Shown here: positions 1 to 9,285 of the stretch, in pieces | Layout of the letters: every line of letters begins with the position of its first letter | Position numbering within the stretch: the stretch's first letter is position 1 | Assembly (NCBI GenBank): GCA_031400505.1 | Contig: JANNPZ010000038.1 | Span: 62,001 to 126,000 of the forward strand | Direction: 5' to 3' | DNA: 64,000 nucleotides | From: JAIYDJ01 sp031400505 | GTDB lineage: Bacteria > Pseudomonadota > Alphaproteobacteria > Rhodobacterales > Rhodobacteraceae | Notes under the pieces: model-generated | What the model was told of the DNA's origin: nothing | The model's database searches: none | What the model saw: only the letters and a program-made list of their open reading frames with translations | Translations under genes and position numbers: made by a program

Positions 1-774
1 TCAGACGGCGTCCCAACTGATCGCGGCGCGGTAAAGATGCCAGCTTGCATGCCCAAAGACAGGCAGCACTACCAACAGCCCCAAGAACCACGGCAGCATG
101 GCGCCAAACAGTGAAACAGCGATCAGCGCGCCCCAGCCAAGCATGACAAGCGGGCTGGTGCGCACCACCTCGAGCGACGTCAGCATCGCGGTCACGAAAT
201 CCACCTCGCGGTCCAGAAGCATCGGCAGACTGACCACCATCAGCGAAAACAGCAATCCAGCGAACACCGCACCTACCAAGGTGCCCGTCGCCAGCATGGC
301 AAGCCCCTGCGGCGTCAAGAAAATCTGGATCGAGTTCGACACATTGGTCATCGACGACGTGCCCAGAAAAAGCGCAAAGATCATATGCGCCAAAAAGTTC
401 CAGAACAGGAAGAACACCACCACGATTGCGGCAATCGACGGTATCTGTCGGTCCTTCTCGCGGAAGATCACCCCAAGAACCCCGCGCGCCGTCAGCGGCG
501 TACCCTGCTCCAGACGCCGGCTGATTTCATAGAACCCGCAGGCGATGAACGGCCCGACAATAGGGAACCCGGCAGCGGCCGGCAGTGTCCACCAGATCTG
601 GCCCGCCGTGGTCAGTGCATAGGTGATCAGCCAGCCCGCCAGCACATAGACCAGCGCAAAGCCCATCCCTGCCAAAGGTGCGCTGCGAAAGTCGCGCCAT
701 CCCATCGCCAGCGCCGACCAAAGGTCTAATGGCACAACGCGCAACACTTCTGCGGTTGGGTGGGGGTTTGACAT
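1..774 (-). CDS. DUF2189 family integral membrane protein
   Basis: 257-residue hydrophobic protein with about six predicted membrane segments, matching the layout of the DUF2189 proteins common in Rhodobacteraceae (an N-terminal region with WRDFRSAP, then repeated long hydrophobic stretches). No catalytic motif is visible and no biochemical role is established for the family, so I assign none beyond an inner-membrane location. The ATG has a GAGG five bases upstream. It lies downstream of prfB on the same strand with a gap of about 70 bases and may be the last gene of that run. Confidence 0.8.
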   Translation of the reverse strand: MSNPHPTAEVLRVVPLDLWSALAMGWRDFRSAPLAGMGFALVYVLAGWLITYALTTAGQIWWTLPAAAGFPIVGPFIACGFYEISRRLEQGTPLTARGVLGVIFREKDRQIPSIAAIVVVFFLFWNFLAHMIFALFLGTSSMTNVSNSIQIFLTPQGLAMLATGTLVGAVFAGLLFSLMVVSLPMLLDREVDFVTAMLTSLEVVRTSPLVMLGWGALIAVSLFGAMLPWFLGLLVVLPVFGHASWHLYRAAISWDAV

Positions 775-842
775 GCCGACCTCGGTTTTCGCAAATCTAG
801 CGAAACGACACCCACAAGAAAACCAGTATCTCGGTCAAATGA

Positions 843-1970
843 TCAATCGGCCGAGTTTGCCTCTGCACGGCTTTTCCCCGCCACATCCATTGCCAGCGTC
901 GCCGCCATGAACTTATCCAGATCGCCGTCCAGCACGCCGCCCGTGTCGCTAGTTTCCACGCCGGTGCGCAGGTCCTTGACCATCTGATAGGGCTGCAACA
1001 CATACGAGCGTATCTGGTTGCCCCAACCGGCATCGCCCTTGGCCTCGTGCGCCTCGTTGATCGATGCGTTCCGCTTGTCGAGTTCCATTTGATACAACCG
1101 CGACTTAAGCGCCTTCATCGCGATATCACGGTTCTGGTGTTGCGACTTTTCCGAACTGGTCACCACGATGCCACTGGGAAAGTGCGTGATCCGCACCGCC
1201 GAGTCGGTCTTGTTGACGTGCTGCCCACCCGCGCCTGAGGACCGGTAGGTGTCGATACGGATGTCCTTGTCCTGCACATCGATCTCGATGTTGTCATCGA
1301 CCACCGGATAGACCCAGATCGAGGCGAACGAAGTTTGCCGCTTGTCTGCCGACCCGAAGGGACTGATCCGCACGAGGCGATGTACCCCGGATTCGGATTT
1401 CAGCCAGCCATAGGCATTGAGCCCCGACACCTTGTAGGCCGCCGATTTGATGCCTGTTTCTTCGCCCGGCGTTTCGGCTTGCAATTCAACTTTATAGCCC
1501 TTGGCCTCGGCCCAGCGGACATACATTCGGGCCAGCATGTTGGCCCAATCGCAGCTTTCGGTGCCCCCGGCACCTGCGTTGATCTCCAGGAACGTATCAT
1601 TGCCATCCGCCTCGCCATCCAAGAGCGCCTCCAGCTCTTTGCCAGCCGCCAGGTCAACAAGGGCGCGCAGGGCTTCTTCGGCGTCTGTCACAACATCGGT
1701 GTCGCCTTCGGCCTCGCCCAACTCGATCAACTCGACATTGTCGCGCAAGCCGGTGTCGATCAGCTTGTACGTCGACAGCGCATCCAGCAACTGCTGGCGT
1801 TCGCGCATCAGTTTCTGCGCCTTGGCGGGGTCATTCCACAGGTTTGGGTCCTCGATCAGCGCGTTGAATTCTTCCAACCGGTGCGGCGCCGTTTCCAGAT
1901 CCATCCGCTGGGCCAGCAGGTTCAACGATTTGACAATCGCATCAGCGTGATACTGGATTTCCGTGCGCAT
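843..1970 (-). CDS. prfB: Peptide chain release factor 2
   Basis: RF2 recognises UGA and UAA stop codons in the ribosomal A site and triggers peptidyl-tRNA hydrolysis. The 375-residue protein carries the SPF tripeptide that reads the stop codon (in RISPFGSADKRQ) and the GGQ hydrolysis motif (SSGAGGQHVNKTDSAVR). Its length is normal for RF2. The gene is one uninterrupted frame from the ATG: the internal UGA and +1 programmed frameshift of the E. coli gene are absent. AGGA six bases before the ATG supports the start. It follows mrcA on the same strand with about 80 bases between them. Confidence 0.97.
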   Translation of the reverse strand: MRTEIQYHADAIVKSLNLLAQRMDLETAPHRLEEFNALIEDPNLWNDPAKAQKLMRERQQLLDALSTYKLIDTGLRDNVELIELGEAEGDTDVVTDAEEALRALVDLAAGKELEALLDGEADGNDTFLEINAGAGGTESCDWANMLARMYVRWAEAKGYKVELQAETPGEETGIKSAAYKVSGLNAYGWLKSESGVHRLVRISPFGSADKRQTSFASIWVYPVVDDNIEIDVQDKDIRIDTYRSSGAGGQHVNKTDSAVRITHFPSGIVVTSSEKSQHQNRDIAMKALKSRLYQMELDKRNASINEAHEAKGDAGWGNQIRSYVLQPYQMVKDLRTGVETSDTGGVLDGDLDKFMAATLAMDVAGKSRAEANSAD

Positions 1971-2051
1971 GAGGCTTCCTTTGGGCTTTTCAAACCGGGG
2001 TGATACCGCGCAGGTCAGGGTCAGACAAGAGGCCGGAAACAGCCGCGCAGG

Positions 2052-4610
2052 CTAATACAACCCGCCGGAACTCAGCGTGCCGAAATCCGCCTTTTTCGGC
2101 ACGACCTTTGTTTCTCCGGTCGACGTCGTCACGGTGACGTCGCTGCCGTCATCAACCTCGCCATAGGCGAACAAAGGCAGGTTGGCCCCCATTGCAAAGC
2201 CACCATCGACAATCGCCGCGAGGCCGAAGATCGGATCCTCGCCATCGCGGAAATACTCTGCCACCACGTTTTCGCCCGAAGCGTCATCCGGCAGACGGGC
2301 ACCGGTAAAGCGGTCGATCTTGATGAAATAGCCGCCCGATGGCACCTTGAACGCGGTCCCGCCGTATCTCTTGACGACCTCTTGCATGAATTCGTTGAAG
2401 ATCGGGACGCACAGCGTGCCCCCGAATGCGTCCGCGCCCAAGGTCCGAGGCTGATCAAAACCCAGATAGCATCCCGCCACGACGTTGCTGGTATACCCGA
2501 TGAACCACACGTCCTTGGCATCGTTGGTTGTGCCGGTCTTGCCCGCAACCGGAACGGGCAGATCGACGCCCGACCCTGACCCGCGTACCACCGCGCCTTC
2601 CAGCATCGACGTCAACTGATAGGCAGTGATGGCGTCCATCACGCGTTCGCGGTTCGAGGTGATGGTCAATGCAGCACCCGGATCAATGCTGGCAAGCTTG
2701 CAATCCACGCAGTCGCGTTGGTCATGGCGATAGACGGTCTTGCCAAACCTGTCCTGCACCCGGTCAACCAGCGTAGGCTCTACCCGCTCGCCGCCATTGG
2801 CAAACATCGCATAGGCCGCGACCATCTTGAACAGCGTGGTTTCCTGTGCGCCCAACGCATTGGCAAGAAACGGCGACAGCCGGTCATAGACACCGAACCG
2901 CTCGGCATATCCCGCAACCACATCCATCCCGATCTCTTGCGCAATCCGGATGGTCATCAGGTTCCGGCTTTGCTCGATCCCGGTGCGAAACGGAGTTGGG
3001 CCATAAAACTTGTTTGATGCGTTCTTTGGCGTCCAAAGGCCCTGCGGTGTTTCAACCTCGATCGGGGCGTCGATGATGATCGTTGCGGGCGTGAAACCAC
3101 TGTCCAGGGCGGCTGCGTAGACGAAAGGCTTGAAAGACGATCCAGGTTGACGGGTGGCTTGGGTCGCGCGGTTGAACACCGAATCCTGATAGCTGAAGCC
3201 ACCTTGCATCGCCATGACGCGGCCGGTGTTGATGTCCATCGCCATGAAGCCGCCCTGCACCTCGGGCACCTGACGCAAGCTCCAGCGTACAAAGCTGCCA
3301 TCATCGTCTTTCGTCACGGCCCGCACCATCACGATGTCGCCCACCTCAACCAGGTCGGCAGGCACGCGCGCCTTCTTGCTCAACGCGCCATCTGGCAATC
3401 GTTTGCGCGCCCAGGTCACATCCTCTGCCGGAACCCAGTTGCCGCCATCAGCCGTTGGCACATCCTCGATACCGATCCGGGCCGCGTCTTCTGTCAGTTC
3501 CAGCACCACTGCAGCGTGCCAGCCCGCCACATCGCGCGGCAAGTTCTGCTCGACTGCCAGCGCCTCGCGCCAGCTTGCCTCTTTGCCCAGCACATCGACA
3601 GTCAGACGACGCCCGGTACCGCGCCAAACACCTTGATTCCGGTCGTATCTTTCCAAACCACTGCGCAGTGCCTTGGCCGCGAGCATCTGCAGCTCAGGCT
3701 CCATCGTGGCACGAATTGAAAGGCCGCCCCCGAAAAACTCTTCTTCGCCGAACGTGCCCGACAGCTGACGCCTGATCTCGTCGGTGAAATAGTCTCTGGG
3801 TGGCAACTGATCGCGAAACGCCGGAAAGTCACCATTCTGCACCGAAAGCAATGGCAAGGCCGCCTCGGCGGTCGCCACGTCACGCGTAATGTAGCCGTCT
3901 TCCGCCATCCGACCCAGCACATAGGCCCGACGATCAAGGGCGCGATCCTTGTTGCGCACGGGATGCAAGTCAGACGGCGCTTTGGGCAGAGTTGCAAGAT
4001 AGGCGGCCTCGCCGGGGGAAAGTTCGGTCAGCGCCTTGTTGAAATAGGTCTGCGCTGCGGCGGCGACACCATAAGAGTTCTGCCCCAGAAAAATCTCGTT
4101 CAGATACAGTTCGAGGATTTTTTCCTTGGGCAGCGTCTTTTCCAGGCGAACGGCCAGAATGATTTCCTTGATCTTGCGCTCGCCGGTGCGATCACCCGAC
4201 AACAGGAAGTTCTTCATCACCTGCTGCGTGATGGTGGACGCCCCCCGCACGTTCTGCCCGCGCGAGATGATGGCATCGCGGAACGCGGCAATCATGCCGG
4301 TCGCGTCATAGCCTTGATGGGTGTAAAATCGCTGATCTTCGGCTGCGACGAAGGCCTGTTTCACCAGGTCGGGGATCTCGTCGGCAGGCACGAACAGACG
4401 CCGTTCCTGCGCAAATTCGTCCACGATCCGGCCTTCGCCGGAATAGATTCGCGATATCGTCGGCGGGCTGTATTGGGCAAGACTTTCGGTTGACGGCAAG
4501 TCTGCGGAAAACATGTAGAAAATACCGCCAACTGTCACCGCCGCGAACAGCAAACCCAGGGTCACCGCGGTAAAGATTGCCCCGAAAAAGGATCCGATAA
4601 ACCTAAGCAC
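2052..4610 (-). CDS. mrcA: Penicillin-binding protein 1A, bifunctional transglycosylase/transpeptidase
   Basis: Class A PBP that polymerises lipid II and cross-links peptidoglycan at the periplasmic face of the inner membrane. The 852-residue protein has an N-terminal membrane anchor (about residues 8-33), a GT51 glycosyltransferase domain with EDQRFYTHQG and RGASTITQQ, and a transpeptidase domain with the SxxK serine in PGSSFKPF, the SRN box in EQSRNLM and the KTG box in AGKTGTTND. The start codon is GTG, preceded by AAGGGG at seven bases. It sits between the amidase gene and prfB, in an order common in this family of bacteria; all three run in the same direction. Confidence 0.96.
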   Translation of the reverse strand: MLRFIGSFFGAIFTAVTLGLLFAAVTVGGIFYMFSADLPSTESLAQYSPPTISRIYSGEGRIVDEFAQERRLFVPADEIPDLVKQAFVAAEDQRFYTHQGYDATGMIAAFRDAIISRGQNVRGASTITQQVMKNFLLSGDRTGERKIKEIILAVRLEKTLPKEKILELYLNEIFLGQNSYGVAAAAQTYFNKALTELSPGEAAYLATLPKAPSDLHPVRNKDRALDRRAYVLGRMAEDGYITRDVATAEAALPLLSVQNGDFPAFRDQLPPRDYFTDEIRRQLSGTFGEEEFFGGGLSIRATMEPELQMLAAKALRSGLERYDRNQGVWRGTGRRLTVDVLGKEASWREALAVEQNLPRDVAGWHAAVVLELTEDAARIGIEDVPTADGGNWVPAEDVTWARKRLPDGALSKKARVPADLVEVGDIVMVRAVTKDDDGSFVRWSLRQVPEVQGGFMAMDINTGRVMAMQGGFSYQDSVFNRATQATRQPGSSFKPFVYAAALDSGFTPATIIIDAPIEVETPQGLWTPKNASNKFYGPTPFRTGIEQSRNLMTIRIAQEIGMDVVAGYAERFGVYDRLSPFLANALGAQETTLFKMVAAYAMFANGGERVEPTLVDRVQDRFGKTVYRHDQRDCVDCKLASIDPGAALTITSNRERVMDAITAYQLTSMLEGAVVRGSGSGVDLPVPVAGKTGTTNDAKDVWFIGYTSNVVAGCYLGFDQPRTLGADAFGGTLCVPIFNEFMQEVVKRYGGTAFKVPSGGYFIKIDRFTGARLPDDASGENVVAEYFRDGEDPIFGLAAIVDGGFAMGANLPLFAYGEVDDGSDVTVTTSTGETKVVPKKADFGTLSSGGLY

Positions 4611-4759
4611 GCACCCGCCCCTTGCCCATTATGCAGCCTTATACACGGCTCGCGCGGGAAAGGTCAAAATGATGGCGCAACTTTGGCAATGGGCCGCGCA
4701 GGCAAGCTTGTGGCCGGTTGGGACTGAATGGCGACCGGCCTGTGATGCCCCGAAACCGA

Positions 4760-5983
4760 TCAGCGCGCGCGCAATACGACATCTTCGCGGCCCCAGGCGA
4801 GCAACCCATCCCGCAACGCAGCCGTCATCCGCCCCCGCCATTCCGGGTCGGTCAACCGCGCCAGATCGCGCGCAGACGACAAAAACCCCAACTCGACCAG
4901 CACAGACGGGATGTCGGGCGATTTCAGCACCGAAAACCCGGAACGCTGCAAAGGATGGCGGTGCATATTGATATCTGCGCCTTCGATTGCCAGTCTCAGC
5001 GATTGGGCCAGCCGGGCGGTGCGCGGCGCTGTGGTGGTGCGGGCCATGTCCATCAACACCTCGGCCACAAGATCATCCTGTGCCGTCAAATCGACTCCGG
5101 CCAGCAGGTCATCGCGGTCGTGCCGCTCGGCCAACGCCGCCGAAGCCTCGTCGCTGGCCTCTGCATCAAGCGTATAGATCGTGGCCCCGACAGCCTCGCC
5201 TTCGGCGATCGCATCGGCGTGCAGACTGACAAACACATCTGCCTGGGCGGCGCGTGCGATGGAAATCCGGGTTTCCAATGGCACGAACACATCCTCTTCG
5301 CGCGTCATCACCACATCAAAGCCGCCATCGCGCAACAGCAGCTCTTTCAACTCGCGCGCAAAGCCAAGCATCAGCGCGGCTTCGGTCTTCCCGTCACGCT
5401 CGGCACCCGGATCAAGCCCGCCATGGCCCGGATCAAGGACGACGATCATCGGCCCGTCGCCGCGCTGCGCCCTAGCAGGCAGTTCGGCAGGATCAGGCAG
5501 CGCCCAGTCCGCAGGTTCCGGCAAGGCCGCCAGCACAGCAAAGTCGGCCTGTGCTGCGGGGTCCAGGCGCAGGCGTACTTTTGTGTCCGGAACGGTTGTC
5601 ATCTCGGCACTGCTTACCCGCATCGGGCCAGCAAGTTCGATCACCAGTCGCGACCAACCCGGCCGGAACACCCCTGCGCGCAGGCCCAGCAGGGCGGCGC
5701 TTCGTTGTGGCACCCGGTCCAACCCAGTCCAGTCAACCTCGCGCAGATCGAGCACAAGCCGGGGCGGCGCGTCAAGCACCCGTACCCGCCATGGCACCGG
5801 TTGCGACAAGGCCAGAGTCACGACAACGCCGCCCTCGACATCGGCGATCTGCGATTGCAACGGGTCCAGCCGCGCAAGGGCCGACAGCGTTTGCGCATGC
5901 ACTGGACCCAGCGCAAACCACAGCGCCACCCCGATGTGCATCACAATGAAGCGAACGCCTGCCCGGCGACTTGATCTTTGCAT
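4760..5983 (-). CDS. amiC: N-acetylmuramoyl-L-alanine amidase (AmiC type, AMIN + Amidase_3)
   Basis: Zinc amidase that cuts the amide bond between MurNAc and L-Ala, normally during septum splitting. 407 residues: an export signal in the first 31 residues, an AMIN domain (about 35-140), a linker, then Amidase_3 with the zinc ligands in VVLDPGHGGLDPG and SLHADA and the catalytic Glu in SVLVELGFLSS near the C-terminus. The frame stays open far upstream through the antisense of the DsbA gene. I place the start at the ATG with GAGG six bases before it, which leaves an 81-base divergent promoter region to the DsbA gene. Confidence 0.93.
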   Translation of the reverse strand: MQRSSRRAGVRFIVMHIGVALWFALGPVHAQTLSALARLDPLQSQIADVEGGVVVTLALSQPVPWRVRVLDAPPRLVLDLREVDWTGLDRVPQRSAALLGLRAGVFRPGWSRLVIELAGPMRVSSAEMTTVPDTKVRLRLDPAAQADFAVLAALPEPADWALPDPAELPARAQRGDGPMIVVLDPGHGGLDPGAERDGKTEAALMLGFARELKELLLRDGGFDVVMTREEDVFVPLETRISIARAAQADVFVSLHADAIAEGEAVGATIYTLDAEASDEASAALAERHDRDDLLAGVDLTAQDDLVAEVLMDMARTTTAPRTARLAQSLRLAIEGADINMHRHPLQRSGFSVLKSPDIPSVLVELGFLSSARDLARLTDPEWRGRMTAALRDGLLAWGREDVVLRAR

Positions 5984-6064
5984 ATGCTGCCTCTTAAGCT
6001 TTTGCGTATTGTCCGGCCACGACATGAGCAGGTCAAGCGATCCTATCGCGCAAATGGAGAACCC

Positions 6065-6799
6065 ATGCGACTGCCCCTTGCCGCCCTGTTGACTTTGGCC
6101 ACCCTGACGCCTGCCGTCGCCAATGCTGAGATGACGGATGCCGACCGGCAAGCGTTCCGCGATGAAGTGCGTGCCTATCTGATCGAGAACCCCGAAGTGA
6201 TCGTCGAGGCGATGGAGGGTCTGCAGGCCCGCGAACAGGCAGACGCCGCAGTTCGCGACAAGCAAATTCTGGCTGAACAGCATGACGCGATCTTCAACGA
6301 CACTGCGTCGTGGTCGGGCGGCAATCCGCAGGGCGATATCACGATCGTCGAGTTCACGGACTATCGCTGTGGATATTGTCGCAAGGCCCACGCCGATGTC
6401 GAAGAGCTTGTCAAATCGGATGGCAACATCCGGTTTGTTCTGAAAGAGTTTCCGATCCTGGGCGAGGCGTCGTTGATCTCGTCTCGCTTTGCCATTGCCG
6501 TGCTGCAACTGCATGGGGCAGAGGCGTACAAGGCTGCGCACAACGCATTGATCTTCTTGCGCGGAGAGCCGGATCAGGCGTCGCTTGCGCGGCTTGCCGG
6601 TGATCTGGGTCTGGATGCAACTGCGATCACTGCCCGCATGGGAACCGACGCCGTAACCTCGGTGATCAAGGCCAACCACGCGCTTGCTGACATCATGGAG
6701 ATCAGCGGCACGCCAACCTTTGTTGTCAACGGCACGATGGTGCGCGGCTATGTCCCGCTGGACGGCATGCGCAAGATCGTCGCCGACGAGCGCGGCTAG
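6065..6799 (+). CDS. DsbA-family periplasmic thiol:disulfide oxidoreductase
   Basis: 244-residue exported thioredoxin-fold protein. A signal peptide ends near AVANA (residue 21), a helical region follows (25-80), then the thioredoxin domain with a CGYC active site at 102-105 and the cis-proline loop GTPTF near residue 219. The layout resembles the ScsC/BdbD-type DsbA proteins of alphaproteobacteria rather than classical DsbA, so whether it oxidises or isomerises disulfides is not settled by sequence. The start is the ATG after GGAG that begins the signal peptide; upstream in-frame ATGs would add a non-signal extension. It converges end to end on ispG, with no bases between the stops. Confidence 0.92.
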   Translation: MRLPLAALLTLATLTPAVANAEMTDADRQAFRDEVRAYLIENPEVIVEAMEGLQAREQADAAVRDKQILAEQHDAIFNDTASWSGGNPQGDITIVEFTDYRCGYCRKAHADVEELVKSDGNIRFVLKEFPILGEASLISSRFAIAVLQLHGAEAYKAAHNALIFLRGEPDQASLARLAGDLGLDATAITARMGTDAVTSVIKANHALADIMEISGTPTFVVNGTMVRGYVPLDGMRKIVADERG

Positions 6800-7924
6800 T
6801 CAGCCCTCCGCTTCGGCCGCAGTGGATTCGATTTCAGCCGCCTTCGCCTCGACCAGTTCGACGATGTGATCAATCATCTTGTCGTTGCCCAGCTTGTGGT
6901 GCTGTTTGCCTGCGAGGTAGACCATCCCCGACCCTGCCCCACCACCGGTAAAGCCGATGTCGGTCATCAGCGCCTCGCCGGGGCCGTTGACCACGCATCC
7001 GATGATGCTGAGGGAAAGCGAAGTGGTGATGTGGGCCAGCCGGTTTTCCAGCTCTGTCACCGTTTTGATCACATCAAACCCCTGACGCGCGCAGGACGGG
7101 CAAGAGATGATCGTGACCCCCCGGTGGCGAAGGCCAAGAGATTTCAGAATCTCGAACCCCACTTTGACTTCTTCGACCGGATCGGCAGAGAGCGACACAC
7201 GGATGGTATCGCCGATGCCAAACCACAAAAGCGATCCCAACCCGATGGCCGATTTTACGGTGCCTGACTGCAAGCCGCCGGCTTCGGTGATCCCCAGATG
7301 GATCGGCGCGTCAGTAACCCCTGCCAGTTGCTGATAAGCGGCTGCGGCCATGAAGACATCGGATGCTTTCACGCTGATCTTGTATTCGTGAAAATCGTTG
7401 TCCTGCAACAGCTTGATGTGATCAAGACCGGATTCCACCATGGCGTCCGGGCAAGGCTCGCCGTATTTATCCAGCAGATGCTTTTCAAGGGACCCGGCGT
7501 TCACCCCGATCCGGATCGAGCAGCCGTAGTCCTTGGCAGCCTTGACCACTTCGGCCACCCGTCTCGCGTCGCCAATGTTGCCGGGGTTGATGCGCAGGCA
7601 CGCGGCCCCTGCCTTTGCCGCCTCGATGGCGCGTTTGTAGTGGAAATGGATGTCGGCGACGATCGGAACCGGACTTTCGGCAACGATATGGCGCAGTGCC
7701 GATGTGCTTTCAGCATCGGGTGTGGAGACGCGCACGATATCGGCTCCGGCGATCGCGCAACGCTGAATCTGCTCCAGCGTGCCCGCGATGTCGGTGGTCA
7801 GCGTGTTGGTCATCGTCTGCACCGAAATCGGTGCATCCCCTCCGATCAGCACCTTTCCCACCCGGATTTGCCGCGACACCCGGCGGTCAATGTTGCGCCA
7901 TGGGCGGATCGGATTGTGAGACAT
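6800..7924 (-). CDS. ispG: 4-hydroxy-3-methylbut-2-en-1-yl diphosphate synthase
   Basis: GcpE/IspG reduces methylerythritol cyclodiphosphate to HMBPP in the MEP isoprenoid pathway, using a [4Fe-4S] cluster. 374 residues: a TIM-barrel N-terminal part (VQTMTNTLTTD) and a C-terminal cluster domain with three cysteine ligands in CPSCARQGFD and CVVNGPGE. Length is normal for the bacterial two-domain form. The frame opens further upstream, but the ATG before SHNPIRPW has GAGGAG seven bases away and is the better start. It lies downstream of the RodZ-like gene on the same strand. Confidence 0.96.
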   Translation of the reverse strand: MSHNPIRPWRNIDRRVSRQIRVGKVLIGGDAPISVQTMTNTLTTDIAGTLEQIQRCAIAGADIVRVSTPDAESTSALRHIVAESPVPIVADIHFHYKRAIEAAKAGAACLRINPGNIGDARRVAEVVKAAKDYGCSIRIGVNAGSLEKHLLDKYGEPCPDAMVESGLDHIKLLQDNDFHEYKISVKASDVFMAAAAYQQLAGVTDAPIHLGITEAGGLQSGTVKSAIGLGSLLWFGIGDTIRVSLSADPVEEVKVGFEILKSLGLRHRGVTIISCPSCARQGFDVIKTVTELENRLAHITTSLSLSIIGCVVNGPGEALMTDIGFTGGGAGSGMVYLAGKQHHKLGNDKMIDHIVELVEAKAAEIESTAAEAEG

Positions 7925-7991
7925 GGCGCGCTCCTCGTTTATACCCGCAGTGATAGGGCGCGCAGGGGGCGCAGGCAACGGGTCGGCCGTA

Positions 7992-9170
7992 CTATTCGTT
8001 TGGCGCAATCGGCAAGGCGGCTTCGAGTGTTACAAACTTTGCAAGGTCGGCATCGCCCGTCAGATCGGCCTCGGCATAGGTTGCGGTCAATGCGTCCGGC
8101 GTCAGGGCGATATTCTTGATGACCTGTGCCCCCGGGGCCGCCGGGCCATAGGTCTTGCCGTTCACGGAAAAGTAAATCGAGCCCGAATTGCCCGAACGCA
8201 GCAACGGCGCCTCTTCCAGAGCCGGGACGACATAGCGCTCGCCAGCGTCCAGAATCTTTTCAAACAGAACCGTGCCGTCACCGGAAGACACCCGCACCCA
8301 TGAAGGCCGCACTGCCAGCACTTCGACACCCGGATTGGCCGCAGCGACCACTTGCAACGGCACGTCACCTGGCAGAACGGCGGGCACGTCCAGGGTCGCC
8401 AAAACCCCGGTACCGCGCGGATTAATTGCCGAAATCGGGCCATCGCGGGCGGTCAGCACCGGAACATCCAAAGCTTCGGGTCGGTACAGACGGTCAGCGC
8501 CGTCATCATTTGCCGCCGTCTCCAGCGGTTCGGGCGCAGACCGCACCAATGGCGCGTCGGCCTTCACGTTGCCAAGCGGATCGATTTCGGCAACCACTGT
8601 GGGCGCCTCGTCCACAGGTGCCAACTGAACGCGCTGAACCTCTTGCAGAACCGACCAACCGCCATAGCCAAGCGCCAAGATCAACGCGAGCAACACCGCA
8701 ACCGATCCGACTGCACCAGGCTCGATCCTTGCAAAAGCTGATTCGGCGCGCGGCACAAAGCTGGCATTGGGGTTGGCCAGGGGATCATGATACTCTGCCG
8801 CTGCCGCCCGTGTCCGTGCACCTGCAACCGACGCAGTCGATGCCGCAGCGGACATGCCGTGCGCCACCTGAAAATTCGCCTCCTTGCAGAACCGCACGAA
8901 CGACGCATCCGGGTCCATCCCTAGGTAGCGCGCATAAGAGCGCACGTATCCGGCAACAAAACCCTGTGTTTCAAACACCGAAACATCGGCATTTTCAATG
9001 GCCGCGATGTAGGTGGCCTTGATTTTCAGCTCGCGCTGAACATCCAGCAGCGATTTGCCCATCGTCGCGCGTTCTCCGCGCATCAGGTCACCCAGACGCA
9101 GGTCAAAATCATCAAAGCCCTTTGGCTTGTCAGATTGCGGCGTCGGAGTTTTGGACCTCCAACCGATCAT
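7992..9170 (-). CDS. rodZ: RodZ-like protein: HTH domain, one membrane segment, periplasmic DUF4115 domain
   Basis: 392 residues. A cytoplasmic HTH_25 domain (about 28-95, with LDVQRELKIKATYIAAIENAD) is followed by a low-complexity linker, one transmembrane helix (about 155-180, VAVLLALILALGYGGW) and a C-terminal periplasmic region with the DUF4115-type core (VRVSSGDGTVLFEKILDAGE). This is the architecture of RodZ, which links MreB to the elongation complex and cell shape. In Rhodobacteraceae the RodZ-like gene commonly lies just upstream of ispG, as here. The symbol is by architecture; function in this organism is inferred. Confidence 0.85.
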   Translation of the reverse strand: MIGWRSKTPTPQSDKPKGFDDFDLRLGDLMRGERATMGKSLLDVQRELKIKATYIAAIENADVSVFETQGFVAGYVRSYARYLGMDPDASFVRFCKEANFQVAHGMSAAASTASVAGARTRAAAAEYHDPLANPNASFVPRAESAFARIEPGAVGSVAVLLALILALGYGGWSVLQEVQRVQLAPVDEAPTVVAEIDPLGNVKADAPLVRSAPEPLETAANDDGADRLYRPEALDVPVLTARDGPISAINPRGTGVLATLDVPAVLPGDVPLQVVAAANPGVEVLAVRPSWVRVSSGDGTVLFEKILDAGERYVVPALEEAPLLRSGNSGSIYFSVNGKTYGPAAPGAQVIKNIALTPDALTATYAEADLTGDADLAKFVTLEAALPIAPNE

Positions 9171-9285
9171 GCGCCTTGCCCCATCACTGCCCCGATCCGA
9201 CTGAGTCGCTTCCCCGGAGACTCATCTACCGTCGTATTGAGGAAACGCTAGCACAGGGCAAGCCATTTTGCATATGCGAGATCCG

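Noticed and set aside
843..1970. Programmed +1 frameshift in prfB
   Set aside because: The gene is a single frame from the ATG with no internal in-frame TGA.
5984..6679. 230-codon upstream extension of the amidase frame
   Set aside because: Lies antisense to the DsbA gene; the amidase has its own ribosome-binding site and signal peptide at 5983.
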